The notes under the pieces were generated by a model that did no database searches, was not told the origin of the DNA, and saw only the letters and a list, made by a program, of their open reading frames with translations. Position numbers and translations under genes: made by a program. This document shows, piece by piece, positions 9,491 to 22,411 of a stretch of 64,000 nucleotides of DNA. Origin of the DNA: Pascua guehoae. Taxonomy: Eukaryota > Basidiomycota > Tremellomycetes > Trichosporonales > Trichosporonaceae. Location of the stretch: the NCBI GenBank assembly GCA_001600415.1, contig BCJX01000004.1, forward strand, positions 1,480,169 to 1,544,168, given 5' to 3'. Each line of letters begins with the position of its first letter. The first letter of the stretch is position 1.

Positions 9491-12400
9491 TGATCGGCAG
9501 GCTGATCGTCAGGCATAAAATGCTCCAAGTTACTTAGTATGCCCGTATGCGCATTTGCTCTCACACCCCCCGAGGAGACCACTGTCCAAAGGAGGCTGTG
9601 GGACGGAGAACGTCCATCTTCGGGACTCGCTTTTGCTTGGTGATGCGGCGTCGAACTCTCTTCTCGTTCACGCAATCGACAACGAAGACACCGATACAGT
9701 GCTTGACACGCAGTTGGCGAAGCCGACCCGAAACGCTGCCGACCTCTGGCGTGTCAGTCTTCACATTTCCTGCAGTTGGTCATTTCAAAAACGTCGCCTT
9801 GACAGACGGACACGACGTGTCAAGAGACAGTCCACGGCCCCCTGCCGTAGGACCATACCATCGGAAGGCGGGTACTGATGATTCGGGTGTCATGAGTACG
9901 CGATTCAGGTCTGCTTGGCGACAAAACGCGCCCCGACAGTTGAGTGTGCAACTGAATCATAGACTACAGTTAAGCAGGATTAGTGGAAGCTGGTACAGTA
10001 CTGCAAACTCGCCAGTCCCGTATGCGTGCGTGCCTCCTGGCCACGACATACTGTATTTCCATCCAGTCACCCTGCCACGAGCTGACGGTTTAGTCCGTTA
10101 TCGGTATGTCACGGAGATTTTGGACATTGCTCCATGTCAGGGCGGTTGAGCGTCGATATTTGCATTTGTGTGGCACGGTTAGTGGGTATCTATGTTGAGC
10201 GGCGATCTGTAGATCATCGTAGACTTTGTTAGTAGTTATCTGGTAGGGGGATCAGTGTACGTGCTGTACAGTTGGGTTTGTGTCCCTCCCCGTGGAGCAG
10301 CTCCATACTGTAGATCGCATCAGTGGTATGTGCCTTTACAGTATGTCAGACGGAGCGATGCGCAGAGTGCAAAGGCCAAATTTACATGCCTGATCTGTGA
10401 CCTTCGTCGTGGACTTCTTTCGTCATGCAGAGAGTGCAGCTAGGTTTGATACGATCGAGAAATACGGTCGTGTCCTGTGGACAAAGTAACTCGATGTCAA
10501 TGACGTTGTGCCACACAGTCGACCCCCGACGTCGATGCCCGTGAAGCCGGAGGCTTGCATGGGAACAATGAGTGCGATGTTCAGATTTCACGACTGCTGA
10601 GCCCCGCTTTGCCAACAGTCGGCACGGAAGCTGCCGTGTAGTTCTGGGGGGTATAATTGGGAGCTGGACGCAAAAAGGAGACGCAGGGCCAATGGTTATA
10701 CCAATCGACCACCATGCCCACCCAAGTATCTCAAAATGTAGAGCATGACGTCCTCGCATGGACGCGAGCGGAGCCATCCTTCACCCGGAACATTCGGGAG
10801 GCCAAGCTCCGAGGTGGAAATGGAGTACGACGCGGATAAGTGTGTACCTGGGAATGTCGCAAACCATAAAAAAACACGAGCCCACTGTTCGTCAGCACCC
10901 ATCACCACGTCCATGTCAATTGGGGTGCCAGGATGGCCGTCAGCCCGCGCGGTCGAGAGACATGAATAATAACAAGCTGCTCCACTTGACGGAATGCGGG
11001 TAGGACCACATGTAGAGACACCACATGAAGGACGGCGACTTGGGCGTAAAACACGTCGGCGTTCTGGCCGCTGCACATGTGGCGGATGGAGAGCTTGCCT
11101 TGCCGTGGCATTGGTGATCGGTGCCGGTGGCGAGATTGACGATGCTGCGGTGCTGCGATGCTAAATGCCATTACACACCTTGGCACTGCCATGAAACGTC
11201 ACATGTCCATTGGTGTGGCGTTGTGATCGGAGAGCTTCCGCGAGGGGTATGCCCTTAAGGAGGGGCCTGGAGGATGCTTCTGGGTCTTAGGGGATGCCAC
11301 TGACGTGTGGGACAGGGTTGTAATGCGTGTGGCCGGGTGGGAGACTCAGGCGGGCGCCGTGTACGTGTCAAAGAGAGTGTTCAGTGGATAGCAAGCTCGA
11401 TAAAAGTCCGTCGAGGCGGAATCCAAAGGGGGCAAAGCAAACGTGGATGTGGTAAGATGATGAAGGCGAATGACACAACGTCGAAAAAATCCGACCTGTC
11501 CACTATCATCAGATGGTTCATGAAGGACGTCCGCCTGAGAAGAGCTCCGCTGCGTCCAACGGTTCCGTTTTGGTAAATGACGCAGTTTCACTCAACGCCA
11601 TGGACGCCTCGCTTGTTCCATGTCGCTCCGAAACAATGGACAATGGGACGAAAGAGAGACAGAGAGAGCATGTAATCGCGGCATTGATTGCGGTTCATGG
11701 TAGGCCCCGGGGATAGGGTAAGAGAGCTGCTGCGGCACAAAAGGTTTATATTCTGGGGGAGATCGAACTCTGATTCCCCCAATACCGCCACTTAACAACC
11801 GCTCGTCGCCCACAAATCGAGACCCCGCCCAAAATTCTTTCTGCCTCCCTGCATCTGCAAATAGGTCAATCGAAACGACAAACGTGTTGCGACTTGAGCA
11901 TTACAAATTTCTGAACAGTTACCGAGGGGGCGACATGCCACGCCACTCCCTTCACTCCATGCGCCCTAATGACAGACCTCGAGGAGTCCATCGCCCTTGG
12001 GTCTACGTGGCTTGGCCTCAAGTCCAAGAGAGAAGAAGAGAAATTCCCGGGATAAGAGGCGTGGGCAACACTCAGGAACGGCCAAGAACATGAGGCTGAG
12101 ACTGAGCTTCTCGTCAACAGACGCGATCTGGTCTAGAGCATTTATTATTATGGTGCCTGTCAACAATCACTTACACGGTCGGTAGAAGGCCGTCGTGTGT
12201 CAGTCGCCGTGACCCTCGTTTGTTCTCCTCTTGGGTGCACTTTACCCCCTGTCCCAAACTCTGCGCCTTAGCGGTAACTTTGAGGAAGGAACCTGCCCGC
12301 CACTGTCATGAGCAAAGCAACAAACGGCAACGTTGGTAGACGGTTCCTACCTTGCTTACCTTGGCGACCACCGACCACCCAAATGGGAAGAGGCTGAGGC

Positions 12401-13411
12401 CCGCGCAGTAGGAGACTCTTGTTTTGGTGATGCGTTCTGGGCAGTGATGGTCGTGCAGGCTGATAACGGTCCATGTTCCTGTTGCCCGATGTACCTTATG
12501 AATAACAATGCCCCGGTCACCAGGCATCGCCGTTCCTGCCTCGTTGTCGCACCGATTACGATCTTTCTTGTGTCAACAACGTGATGCGTGTTGCCCACAC
12601 ATTCAGCAATTTCTTCGCTGTCGCTGTCGCTTGTTGCTCTCCAGCCCAGCCAGATTCAGAAAGTAATGAAATGGGACCCCCAAGATGGGCAACATCCGCA
12701 CCGAGGCGTTGCCTCCACCACCCGGAACCTGCCACCATGCCGGCAGCGCACACTCGAGACCTCCCAGTTGTCACCTTCCCGCCACAGAAGTGCTGTAAGA
12801 ACGGGAGAGGCGCAGCCATTCCCCGTCTACTGTAGCTAAGCCCCTACGTGTTTATTATTGCTCGCTCTCGATATTTGCAGTTGTCAACGGTCTGGGTGAG
12901 GATCGTGGGAATCACAACCCCCGAATAGCGCCCGGCTACAGGTCGATGGCTCAAATATCTTAGCTGTCGCAAACATTGGAATACGAACAGAACACACCCC
13001 TCACTCTACATCCATCGGAGAAAATTAACAAAACAACGTTTTGGTAGCTATTCTTGCTTCATGGGACGGTGAATGGAACGTCGAACCTTACATGCACTCT
13101 TCGTTTGTGTCGTCGTCGGAAATGCCGAGTTACGGTTCTCTTCGGCCACACCAAACTTGGTTGCAGTGCAGCCTGATCATTTAACCACTGGAAGAGGATG
13201 ATACAGGTGTAAGTATGCCTTAGTTAAGAAGTGGTAGCACATGGATACATGCTTGCGCTTGTGATGACGCCGCAAAACTCGTTCCACAGCATAGTCACTA
13301 CCACCCGTTTTGTGCTTGAGCGAGAGGGCAATGTGGTCAGCAAATGTTCACTGCTGCCCTCGAGCCAAAGGCCGAGTCCGTAGTTAGAGTTTTACGTTGA
13401 CGAGAAACAGC

Positions 13412-14011
13412 CTACCCTTCCCTGAGCACGCGGCGAGTCTCGAATGCAAATAATGTCCTTTCCCCTGCTGTATCTCTCTCCTTTGCCCGTCTCTCGCTTT
13501 GAGTGCCTTTGTTGGCCCCCTTTAGCAGAGACCTCAACTCGCTCCCGCACCTCATCCTTTCCAAAGTCGGTAGCCCAATACGGAAAACTGGGCAGTCTTT
13601 GGACTTGCTTTCACGCTGCAGCTGACTGGCGATATCCCAGTCGATCAGAGTGTGGAGCACACGGTGGGAGTGTGGAATGTCCTTTGCTCGGGTCAAGAGG
13701 TCACACGCCATGGGGGTGGCGCATTGGGTGAGCGCAACTGTATCGTGGAAATGAATGGACCACAGTTGGAAACGCGAAAGGAGGCGCAGATAGGCGCGGG
13801 CCGCACCCAGGGAATGTGGAGAGCGCCGCCTGGGGGCTAGACCAGTGGCGTCGAGGGGGGTGTCGAATGGGTACGAGGGCCGCAGAAGGGGAAAGAAGGG
13901 CACATGCAACGGGCTGCCATCGCGGACACGGGAAAGCCTGTCAAGCCCGGTGTTTCGTAGTGCGCCGCTCCATGTCTTGTGGTATAGGGAGGTTCGTGGC
14001 GTGATTTGCAT
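13412..14011 (-). CDS. Unrecognised 199-codon open frame, doubtful
   Basis: The longest uninterrupted minus-strand frame in the gene-poor region. It is Arg- and Leu-rich with no recognised domain, membrane segment or signal peptide. Overlapping frames on both strands are also open, which argues for chance. Listed only because nothing else fills this stretch. Confidence 0.15.
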   Translation of the reverse strand: MQITPRTSLYHKTWSGALRNTGLDRLSRVRDGSPLHVPFFPLLRPSYPFDTPLDATGLAPRRRSPHSLGAARAYLRLLSRFQLWSIHFHDTVALTQCATPMACDLLTRAKDIPHSHRVLHTLIDWDIASQLQRESKSKDCPVFRIGLPTLERMRCGSELRSLLKGANKGTQSERRAKERDTAGERTLFAFETRRVLREG

Positions 14012-15397
14012 GCAGGAATGGCCCAGATCGGCGGTAAAAGGGATGCTTTTCTCCCCGGCGAGCGAGGAGAACGGAATGGTAAGAGCCGAGGGAGAGCAAG
14101 AGGCACAACAATCAAACTAACGGTCGTAGCGGATAGCGGAACGGCAGACATGCACCACTTGTCTCGGATTGATCGGGACATGCGAGACAATCGTCGTCAC
14201 CTCGTCGACTTGCGCACGTCGGTCATGCGATGCGGGGGGGAGGGGGGGCGGCTGTTGTCGACCTAGCGCGTCATGTGTCACTTGCGACGTTTCGGCTCTG
14301 AGAACGCAAAAAGTTTGTGCAGATTCAGAGCCCAGGAAATCTGTAACAGACAGTTGGAGAGTTGGAGCCCACTAGCTGAACTCTGTGTCTATCTGGCCAT
14401 GAGGACGTGGTAACATACACTGCACTTGGGCTCGGAAACCGGTGGGAGTTTTGCTTGCAAAAACTGACAAGCAAAAAGTTGGCCCGCTTCCTGGCAGGTG
14501 GCGTGCCTTGCAGCACGCTTGGACCTGGCGCGTTGGTTTGTTGCTGTCGTTTTTGCGCGGGGCGAGGCAGAGTGCTGCGTGTTTCAAGAAAAGACAGGGA
14601 TGAGGCTAAAAGGGACGGAAACAGGGTTCTTTACAAAGCGTATCTCTACCCGGCCTGTCTGGTCGTCTGCTGGAGCTGCTCTACGGCTTGTGGTTGGATA
14701 GTTCAACAGCGTCGATTTCTGCCTATTTCTGCCATTCTAGTTGCCCATCCTGTGAAGTGCCATTTCCCTTGATCCAACGGCATTTGCACAGGGACTCGGC
14801 ATCTGGGGCCAGTCGGTTCAGTTGACGGGAACACGCTTGCTACTCGTACTTCATACGCCTTTGCGTGCCTTTCTGCCTACAAGGAGCAGGATCGCAAGAC
14901 CCGTTTCTGTCCACTTTACTTGACGTAATCCCCCTTCTGGCTCGTTGCCTGTGCCCGGTGATCCAGCCAGCAAGCTGCAGGGCAGCACCACCAGCCACCC
15001 CGCCGCATGACCAGAACTCCGTCCACCTTGCATGCCAGCCCGCCCGTCAGCCGCCCATCTGGGAGGTATGCCACCTCATCGTCCCTCCCTTCATCTCCCC
15101 CTTTCTCGCTCATACTCCGCGGCCACCTTTCTTGCCTTCCGCGGCCCCGTGCCTCGGGGGTTGACCCGTCTGCATCCTCATCCCTCAGACTTTCTCGGGC
15201 TCGCAGCATCCCACCTCGCCGAGCCAACACTCCTTCAGCTCGCAGGCCGGCGGCTTCTACATCAGATGGGCCGTGGCCATCCCTTGTACGCCCCCAACCC
15301 ACCCCTAGTCGACACTCCCACCACAGCCACTGCCGTCCAGCGCGTTGCTAGGCGGTCCATCCACAGGAACAGCTAGCAAAACAGGGGCAACAACGCA

Positions 15398-15421
15398 GCC
15401 CGCGAAACCCCTTTCGCGGGC
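15398..15421. repeat. Perfect 10-bp inverted repeat, 4-base loop
   Basis: GCCCGCGAAA and TTTCGCGGGC face each other across CCCC, about 1.5 kb upstream of the kinase start. It would form a very stable stem in RNA or extruded DNA. Confidence 0.7.
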
Positions 15422-16459
15422 CTTTGATGTGTTCTGCTGCCTGGCGCTTCATGAGCACACTACAAGGTCCAGCAACCACCAGCGAGCGGACACCGACTCG
15501 CAGCGCCGCCACCCCCACAAGCCCACGATCGAGCTGTAAAGTGCCAGTTGGGGCCTGAGTGTGATAACTCGGCACAAGTCAGACTTGCATCTCTCTACAC
15601 ACCCTCAAAGCTATTACGTGCTCCCCCTACCACTTGCATGCGGCTATACCACGCTGTTCGACCAAGTAGTGCAACCACAACGTCCAACCCATCGCACACA
15701 CAAACGCTCGCTCCACCACCTTACTCCATCAACGCCAACTCGTTTTCCACACTACTTTTGCATCGATCACCTCGAGAACGGTCCCCCAATACTCGCGCAC
15801 TCGCGTATCTGGCACGCACACGCACTACGAATCGGACCCGTTATCCATCACGCTCGCGCCGGCTTGTAACACCGGTGGTGAGTCTCCTGTCACCCTCACA
15901 CCAGCGTCGCATGCCCATGTCGTGTGCCGCCCAAGTGTTGTTGTCTGCAATGTCCCTTAGCTGCCTGTGCTGCTCTCCGTTCCGCATTGCTGGCACTCGT
16001 GCGCCTGCCTTGTCCTGCAACCTTGTTGTCTCCATCACACTTGTTGAGGGCCTGCAACATGCAACATGCATGTACTGGGCCACCATTGCGACGATCACAC
16101 GCCGTGTGGAGGCGACACATGCGATCTACAGGGGCGTCCGGGGCCAGCGTGGCGTTGACCTTCCTCTGCCTGGCTGCCTGGCTGCCTGCCTCCTGTGCTA
16201 GCGCGCGCCATTGCGACCCGCTGTCTCGTCTTGTCTCGTCTCGTCTCGTGGGGCGTCGGTCAGTCGGCGCCAGCGCGCCAGTTGCCGTCTACTGTAGGCT
16301 ATTGTCCTCGCTGCACCCTGACCGCTGCGGCAACATGCATCTTCAGCCATCCATGGCAAGAGATGTGCAAAGGACATGCTCTTTACAATCTCTCCCTCAA
16401 CAACATACACATCGTCTTCCACTTGTCACTCTCGCCCCCCCTCACTCCTGCCGACCCCC

Positions 16460-16460
<1 letters not shown>

Positions 16461-16502
<42 letters not shown>
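16461..16502. repeat. Poly(C) tract, 42 bases
   Basis: The longest homopolymer in the window, about 470 bases upstream of the kinase start. Confidence 0.95.
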
Positions 16503-16504
<2 letters not shown>

Positions 16505-16967
16505 CCATCCTCCGGGGCGAGTCCCATTAATTAATGCGCCGATGCTGACATTGCCCCCCAGCTGTCCAACACTCTCTCTCAATCGGCTCAGGTCGTCGTG
16601 CCCTCGTTGCCGCCTAGCGGTGAGTAACCTCTGGTCACCACAAGGAGCCTGTTGTACATTCCGCTGACCTTGTCTAGTCTTGAGTTTGAACCGGCGTGGG
16701 GTGGGCTTATTGGGCGCGCGTGCAACAACATTTAGGTACCCCCCACTGTCGTCTGCGCTCCACCCCTAGCGTCCACGATCGCGCGGTACCAGTAAACGGC
16801 TACTGTATCCACGCCGCGCTCATGAGATCAAAGGCGCTATCCCATTGCCCCGCCCATGCTAGCCGCTAGTGCTCAGCCCAACCCCCCACATTTATTGTCA
16901 AGTCGACTGTCATTGCCTTCACCGTCGCTACCGCCAGAGCCACCGACACCACCGGGCCGGTTGCCAA

Positions 16968-19900
16968 ATGTCGCCGGTTCCCGAGGCGGTGGCCGACAAT
17001 CCCCCTTCGGGGCCGCAGCCGGGCCGGCTCAAGGATCTGTTTACCAGATCACGATCGACCTCGGCGGCGGCGGCGACCATCGACACCTCTGCCCCTCTAC
17101 CACGATCCTCCTCCTCGGACAAGGACCTAGCGTCTCCTTCCACACCATTATCACCCACATCGCCAACTACACCCACGGGCGCGCGCTCAAAGCTGAGAAC
17201 GCTGTTTGCAGATAGTACACGACCAGCGACTCAAGCTGTACGTGCCTTGGGCCATGGATTCCCATCTGCCGGACCCAGCAGAGATCGCGATCGGGGCGCG
17301 TCGTCGTCGTCTGCAGCCGCAGCCAATGCGTCGTCGCCCACCTCTCCCGTTGACGAAGCTGCCCAGCCACGGTCAGCTGGGTTCTCGCCGCCGTTTTGGC
17401 GCAACGCCTCAGCTTCGGCGTCCAGGTTACATCTCACCCTCCCTTCTGTCGCTCCTCCGCACGGTCTGCGCCTTTCCCGATCAGGTCAAAATCTAGGACA
17501 GTCGCTTGCCAAGGGATCCAAGTCTACATCGGCCCTCCCCTTACCCACCAAGGGCAACGGCAAGGAGAGAGAAGCGGTCGAAGAGCTGGCACCAAGGGCC
17601 AAGGATGACGCCGAGCCGACAAAGACAAAGCGCAAGGGAAGACACTCGCTGGCCCTCTTGTTTCAACCGAGAAACCGTACAGTGTCTGCCCCTGCTCCCA
17701 GTAGTGCCAAGTCACCGACAAGCGCATCAGATCCACAAGGCGACTCCATACCGGAGACCCTCCAGTCCTCTGTTTCTGATGCGGAGGAGGTCCTGTCGGA
17801 CGGGCCACATGGCGATGGGGAGCAACTAGACGAACAACTCCCCGCGCTTGATCCACGACCACCATCAGAATCCAACACCGCTACCTCGCCATACTTGGCA
17901 CGACGCTTTCCAGAAGGAAAAGGCGCCTCGCCGGCTCTTGCACCACGAGCGTTGTCTAATCCACCGTCATTGAGCGCACTCCGCCCCCTCTCCCGCCCCT
18001 CATCTCAGTCTCAATCGCGCCCATCCGAGACATCATCCCTCCGCGGCCCTCCAAATACACTGTACAACAGCTACCGCAGCCCTGGAAGCGGCCCATACTC
18101 TTCGTCGCCCCTCGTCTCCCCTGTGGGGATGAGCCGTTCGACGTCCAACCTGACCCATTCGCGCACGTCCTTGCACAATATCTCCCGCACGAGCCTCAGT
18201 TTGTCACAAACCAGCCTCATCCTGCCCGAGACCAGCCCGCACGGTCAACAGCTGTCCAAGGACCACTACCATTTGCGGTTTGCGACGACTTACGTCACCA
18301 GCCTCCTCACACCCGCGCTACGCAATGCCAACTTTTCAAAGTCGGAGCGCAATATGGAGATCAAACGCATCTCGGAGGACCGCCTTGGGCTGCTCACACG
18401 TATGGAGCGGACGTGGGGCAACTCATGGGCCGAGGCCGCAGCCGATCTTCTCGTTGGCACACAGTCGGAGACGGAGATTATCGAGGCCAAGCTGCGCGCG
18501 TGCAACATTACCGCCACAGCAAAGGCGCGCGAGCGCAAGGTCTTTGTCACTGCCATGCGCGACGGAATCCTGCTGTGCTTCCTCTTCAACCGCCTGTTCC
18601 CCAGCCAGCCTCCACACATTCAGCGTGTCAAGGTGCCAAAGGACGACGTGCGTATCAGCGCCAACCTCGACCGATTCCTCTCTGCATGCCGCAATGTGGG
18701 GTGTCCAGAGAGCGAGATGTTCACAATGGCCGATCTCGACGAGCACTCGCCTGCTGGCCTTGCACATGTCTCTCGCCTCATTCTCTGCCTGGCGCAAATG
18801 TCAGGACCGTCCATCTTGGCGCGTGCTCGTGTGTCGTCGCGACTCAACCCCAGCCACAGCCGTCAAGCAAGCGATTCGCACTCGCAAAAGGCGCCAAGTC
18901 AGCCTGCGTCTCCGCTTGCAAGTTCACCAAGATTGGGCGCAACGACGGGATCGGCGCTGGCGACACGTACCGTGGGCGACCGCCCCTTGCGAAGCAGTTC
19001 TAGCGACCTCATTGCCCGTCTTCAACGAGAAGCAGGCAACGCAAGCAGTACCGGCAGCGTTTCGTCTACTAGTGCAACATCAGCGGGAATGGCGACTAGC
19101 CCTGTAACCACCGGAGTAGCCAACCCACCAACATCTGGTTTAGCCAACGCTACCACCGCTGTTCGTTCGGGCGCTGCGACACCCCCTGCAGAGGTTGTCA
19201 ATACGATCACACCGCCAACACCACGTCCGCCGCAACCACTGAACCCCCCTCGACCGCGCTCGCCTGCTCGCTCCATCCCGAGTCCCAACATCCCTGCACG
19301 CGCCACCAACTCTCACAATGGGACGCCACCAATGGCAAGGCCACAGCAGCGGGCGTTCAACGTCAACCGGGGCACGGCAGTCTCGTTTGCGAGCGACAGC
19401 AGCTCGCAGCACGTTTCAAGCCTCGACTGGAGCAGCAGCATCTCATCCAACCACTCGTCCAACCTCCTTTCACCGCTGCAGGAGCGCGAGCGCACACCAA
19501 GCCTCATCAGCAACAGTTCAGCCATGGCGTCCATGTACTCGGTGAATGGATCAGTCGTACCCACCATCATCAGCGACGATCAACGTCCCGGCGACACGGA
19601 GGAAGAATTTGACCCGTCATCGCCCAACCTCAACGACGCGTCGAGCTCAACGAGCCAGCTCGTCAGCCCTCAAGACCGACGGCATAGCGAGCAGACACTG
19701 CAACAGGCGCGTCGCAGGATTATCGGCACGTTGCTATCGAGTACAGAGGATCTTACGGTGCAGTCTGGGTCGCGTGTTGGGTCACTGGAAGAGGCGCGCG
19801 GGTTCGCCCTCTCCCAGTCACTCGCAGCGCTTGAAGGCTCGCGCCCGTTGGGCAAGCAACGATCCGAGAGCCCGCGATTGAGACCCCTTTCGCGAGGCCC

Positions 19901-22257
19901 ACTCACGCCGAGCATCGAACTGCAAGACCGCGTCGAGGAGGAGACGACGACCTCGTACCGACTCGCGCCGCGGACGACCGAGTTGCCGCCTCGTCCACGT
20001 ATCCGGCGACTGAGCACGAATGGGGGCAAGATTTTTGTTCCCAAGCGTACAAATTCGCCTGCTTCGCCAAACTTGTCGCTCCAAGGGCCGATATTCTCAC
20101 CAGGTCTACCCACGGCACCTGAATCGTACTCGACTGGCCGTGTCACGTCAAGAGAGGAACGGCGCCGCTCTGAAGACTACCCGAACCGCGGCGTGTCGTC
20201 GGCCAACACGACGCGCATCATGAACATGCGCAACCATTCCATGATCAACCTGCCGTCTAACCGGCGCACGTCGGGGCTAAGTCAAGCCTCGCGGGAGAGC
20301 ACAACGCAAATGGCCGCCCAGGTGCTCGACTTTACCGAGCCAGGCCACCCCGCGGTCCGTTACCAGCTCGGCAACTGTATTGGTCGTGGCCAGTTTGGGT
20401 CCGTCTACCGTTCTCTCAACCTGAGCACTGGCCAGATGGTGGCCATCAAGCGAATTCGGCTGTCGGGCATGAAGGAGGACGAGGTGCACGACGTGATGCG
20501 CGAGGTTGAGCTCCTCAAACGACTCACGCACCCTGGCATTGTCAAATACGAGGGCATGTCGCGCGACGACAAGTTCCTGAACATTGTCCTCGAGTTTGTG
20601 GAAAATGGCTCTCTCGGCCAGACGTTGCGTGCGTTTGGGCGGTTCAACGAGCGCCTGGTTGCGTCGTATGTTGCCAAAATCCTCGAAGGCCTGCACTATC
20701 TCCATTCAGAGGGCGTTGTGCACTGCGACCTCAAGGCGGCCAACATTCTCTCGACCAAGAACGGCAATGTCAAGTTGTCCGACTTTGGCGTGTCGTTAAA
20801 CATGCGCGCTGTCGAAAACTTTGCCGAGCGAGCGAGCATCGGCAAGGCGGAAGGGCGCGGTCTCTCGGGCGAGATTGCAGGCACGCCAAACTGGATGGCT
20901 CCCGAGATTATCAAGCTGTCTGGCGCATCACCCGCGTCTGACATTTGGTCTCTGGGCTGCACCATCATCGAGTTACTCACGGGCCGGCCCCCATACTCGG
21001 ATGTTCCCAATAGCATGACGGTGCTCTTCCGCATTGTCGAGGACCCTATGCCGCCGCTTCCCGAGACGTCTGCCGAACTGTGCGACTTTCTCAAGCTCTG
21101 CTTTATCAAGGACCCCAAAGACCGCCCGTCTGCTGCGCTTCTCTTCCGGCACCAGTGGGTTGGCAAGGGCCACCCTGATCTCCTCTCGCGGCCCCAGGAC
21201 AGCCTGCCGTTCCTCCGCCGTCTCAGCCAGGAACCTGCCGTGCACCGCGTCGACTCGCAGACGCTCTTCAAGCCCGGTGGTACTGATGATGCACACCCCC
21301 GGTCGGCGTCTGCCTCGCTCGTCGACCTCCACGCGCCTCGTCAGGGCATGCCTGAGGGGACCAACAAGGCCCAAATGTCCATGGTCAGCCTCCACGCGCA
21401 CGTGGGCCCCGGCCAGACGACGCGCGAGTTGCACAAGGACGAGCATCCCGTGGCATCGGAGCATTCTCTTGTCAAGACTACGTTTGCAAAGTGTACGTTT
21501 TGCGTGTTGTGTATATCATTTCTGACTCGTCCCAGCCATCACGTGCCACGTCTGCCTCGACCCGCTCAAAAAGTCTGCCCTCCTGTGCACCAACTGCGGA
21601 CTGATTTCTCACACAAAGTGTGCGGTGCGCGCCAACCCACGCTGTGATGTGCGTGAACATCTGCAGCTCCTCGCTGCGCGTCCGTGGGCGTCTTCGTCAC
21701 CGACGTCGCGCACGGGCTCGCCGTACCCCGACGGATCGTCGTCCTCGACCATCAACCACGGGCTGGCTCTCTTCCCCGCGCGCCTGTTCAACCGCAACCG
21801 GTCCAAGCACAGCCTGCGGGCGGCCGCCTCAACCTCGTCGCTCGTTCACGACAGTGCCGCGGCTACGTTGGCGAGCCCGAGTGCGAGCGCCAGCTCTGGG
21901 GCAACGCCGACCCCGACTCCCACCATGCCAGTTCACTCTTCCCAGTCTGATACGGTTTCGTCACTCCGTTCGCGTCACTCGGAGACGAGCGAGGACGGTG
22001 GGAGCATCCACGCTTCCACTGGGCCCCGCGACGGGCGCTCGTCGTCGCTCCTCCGCATCGACGAGGACGGCCCTGCGACGCGCAACCCCGTCGTGCGCGT
22101 CCAGGAGCCCCAGCCGCCGTTCCGCACGATGCCTCCGCCGGTCGAAAACACGGCGCCACGGAAGCGAGCCAGCATGCGCCTGCTGCCAAAGGCCAGCAAG
22201 CCCAACCTCGAGCTGGAAAAGGAAAAGGACAAGGACAAGGACTGCGTCGTCATGTAG
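16968..22257 (+). CDS. Cdc7/Cdc15-like protein kinase with CH-like, C1 and CaaX elements
   Basis: Two exons (16968-21492, 21536-22257) give 1748 aa. A long Ser/Pro-rich disordered N-terminus leads to a calponin-homology-like region at about 467-614 (hallmark DGILLCFLFNRLF). A second disordered stretch precedes a Ser/Thr kinase domain at about 1130-1396, with glycine loop GRGQFGSVY, Lys1161, catalytic loop HCDLKAAN (Asp1254), DFG at 1272-1274 and GTPNWMAPE. The domain resembles the septation-network kinases Cdc7/SepH and yeast Cdc15. A C1-type finger begins at His1498 (H-X12-C-X2-C-X10-C-X2-C-X4-H-X2-C) and spans the single intron. The protein ends in CVVM after a Lys/Asp-rich stretch, a farnesylation-type CaaX box. 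The inferred role is septation or polarity signalling at membranes. Start 16968 is preferred over an in-frame ATG 33 codons upstream because the upstream segment is His/Arg-rich and unlike coding sequence. Confidence 0.88.
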
Positions 22258-22367
22258 TCGGAGCCACCGTCATCCCATTCTTCTCTTTCCCACCGGGTCC
22301 TCGGCGTTACCTACATTTTCGGACGCACGACCCATCCTCATCTCATTTCATCTTCGATTTTCCAGCG

Positions 22368-22411
<44 letters not shown>

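Larger units (their letters stand above)
9282..16967. other. 7.7-kb gene-poor region
   Basis: No protein family was recognised on either strand. Open frames are short, overlap in several frames and lack consistent splice partners. The longest are a 200-codon plus-strand frame near 9547-10149 and a 199-codon minus-strand frame at 13412-14011. The distal part (about 14.8-16.9 kb) is strongly pyrimidine-rich and probably the long upstream and leader region of the kinase gene. It holds a perfect hairpin at 15398-15421 and a C42 tract. Confidence 0.6.

Noticed and set aside
9547..10149. 200-codon plus-strand frame in the gene-poor region
   Set aside because: No recognisable family or splice partners, and several other frames are open over the same bases.
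15548..16667. Long overlapping plus-strand frames before the kinase gene
   Set aside because: Strong pyrimidine bias keeps stop codons rare, and the frames run through the C42 tract with low-complexity product.
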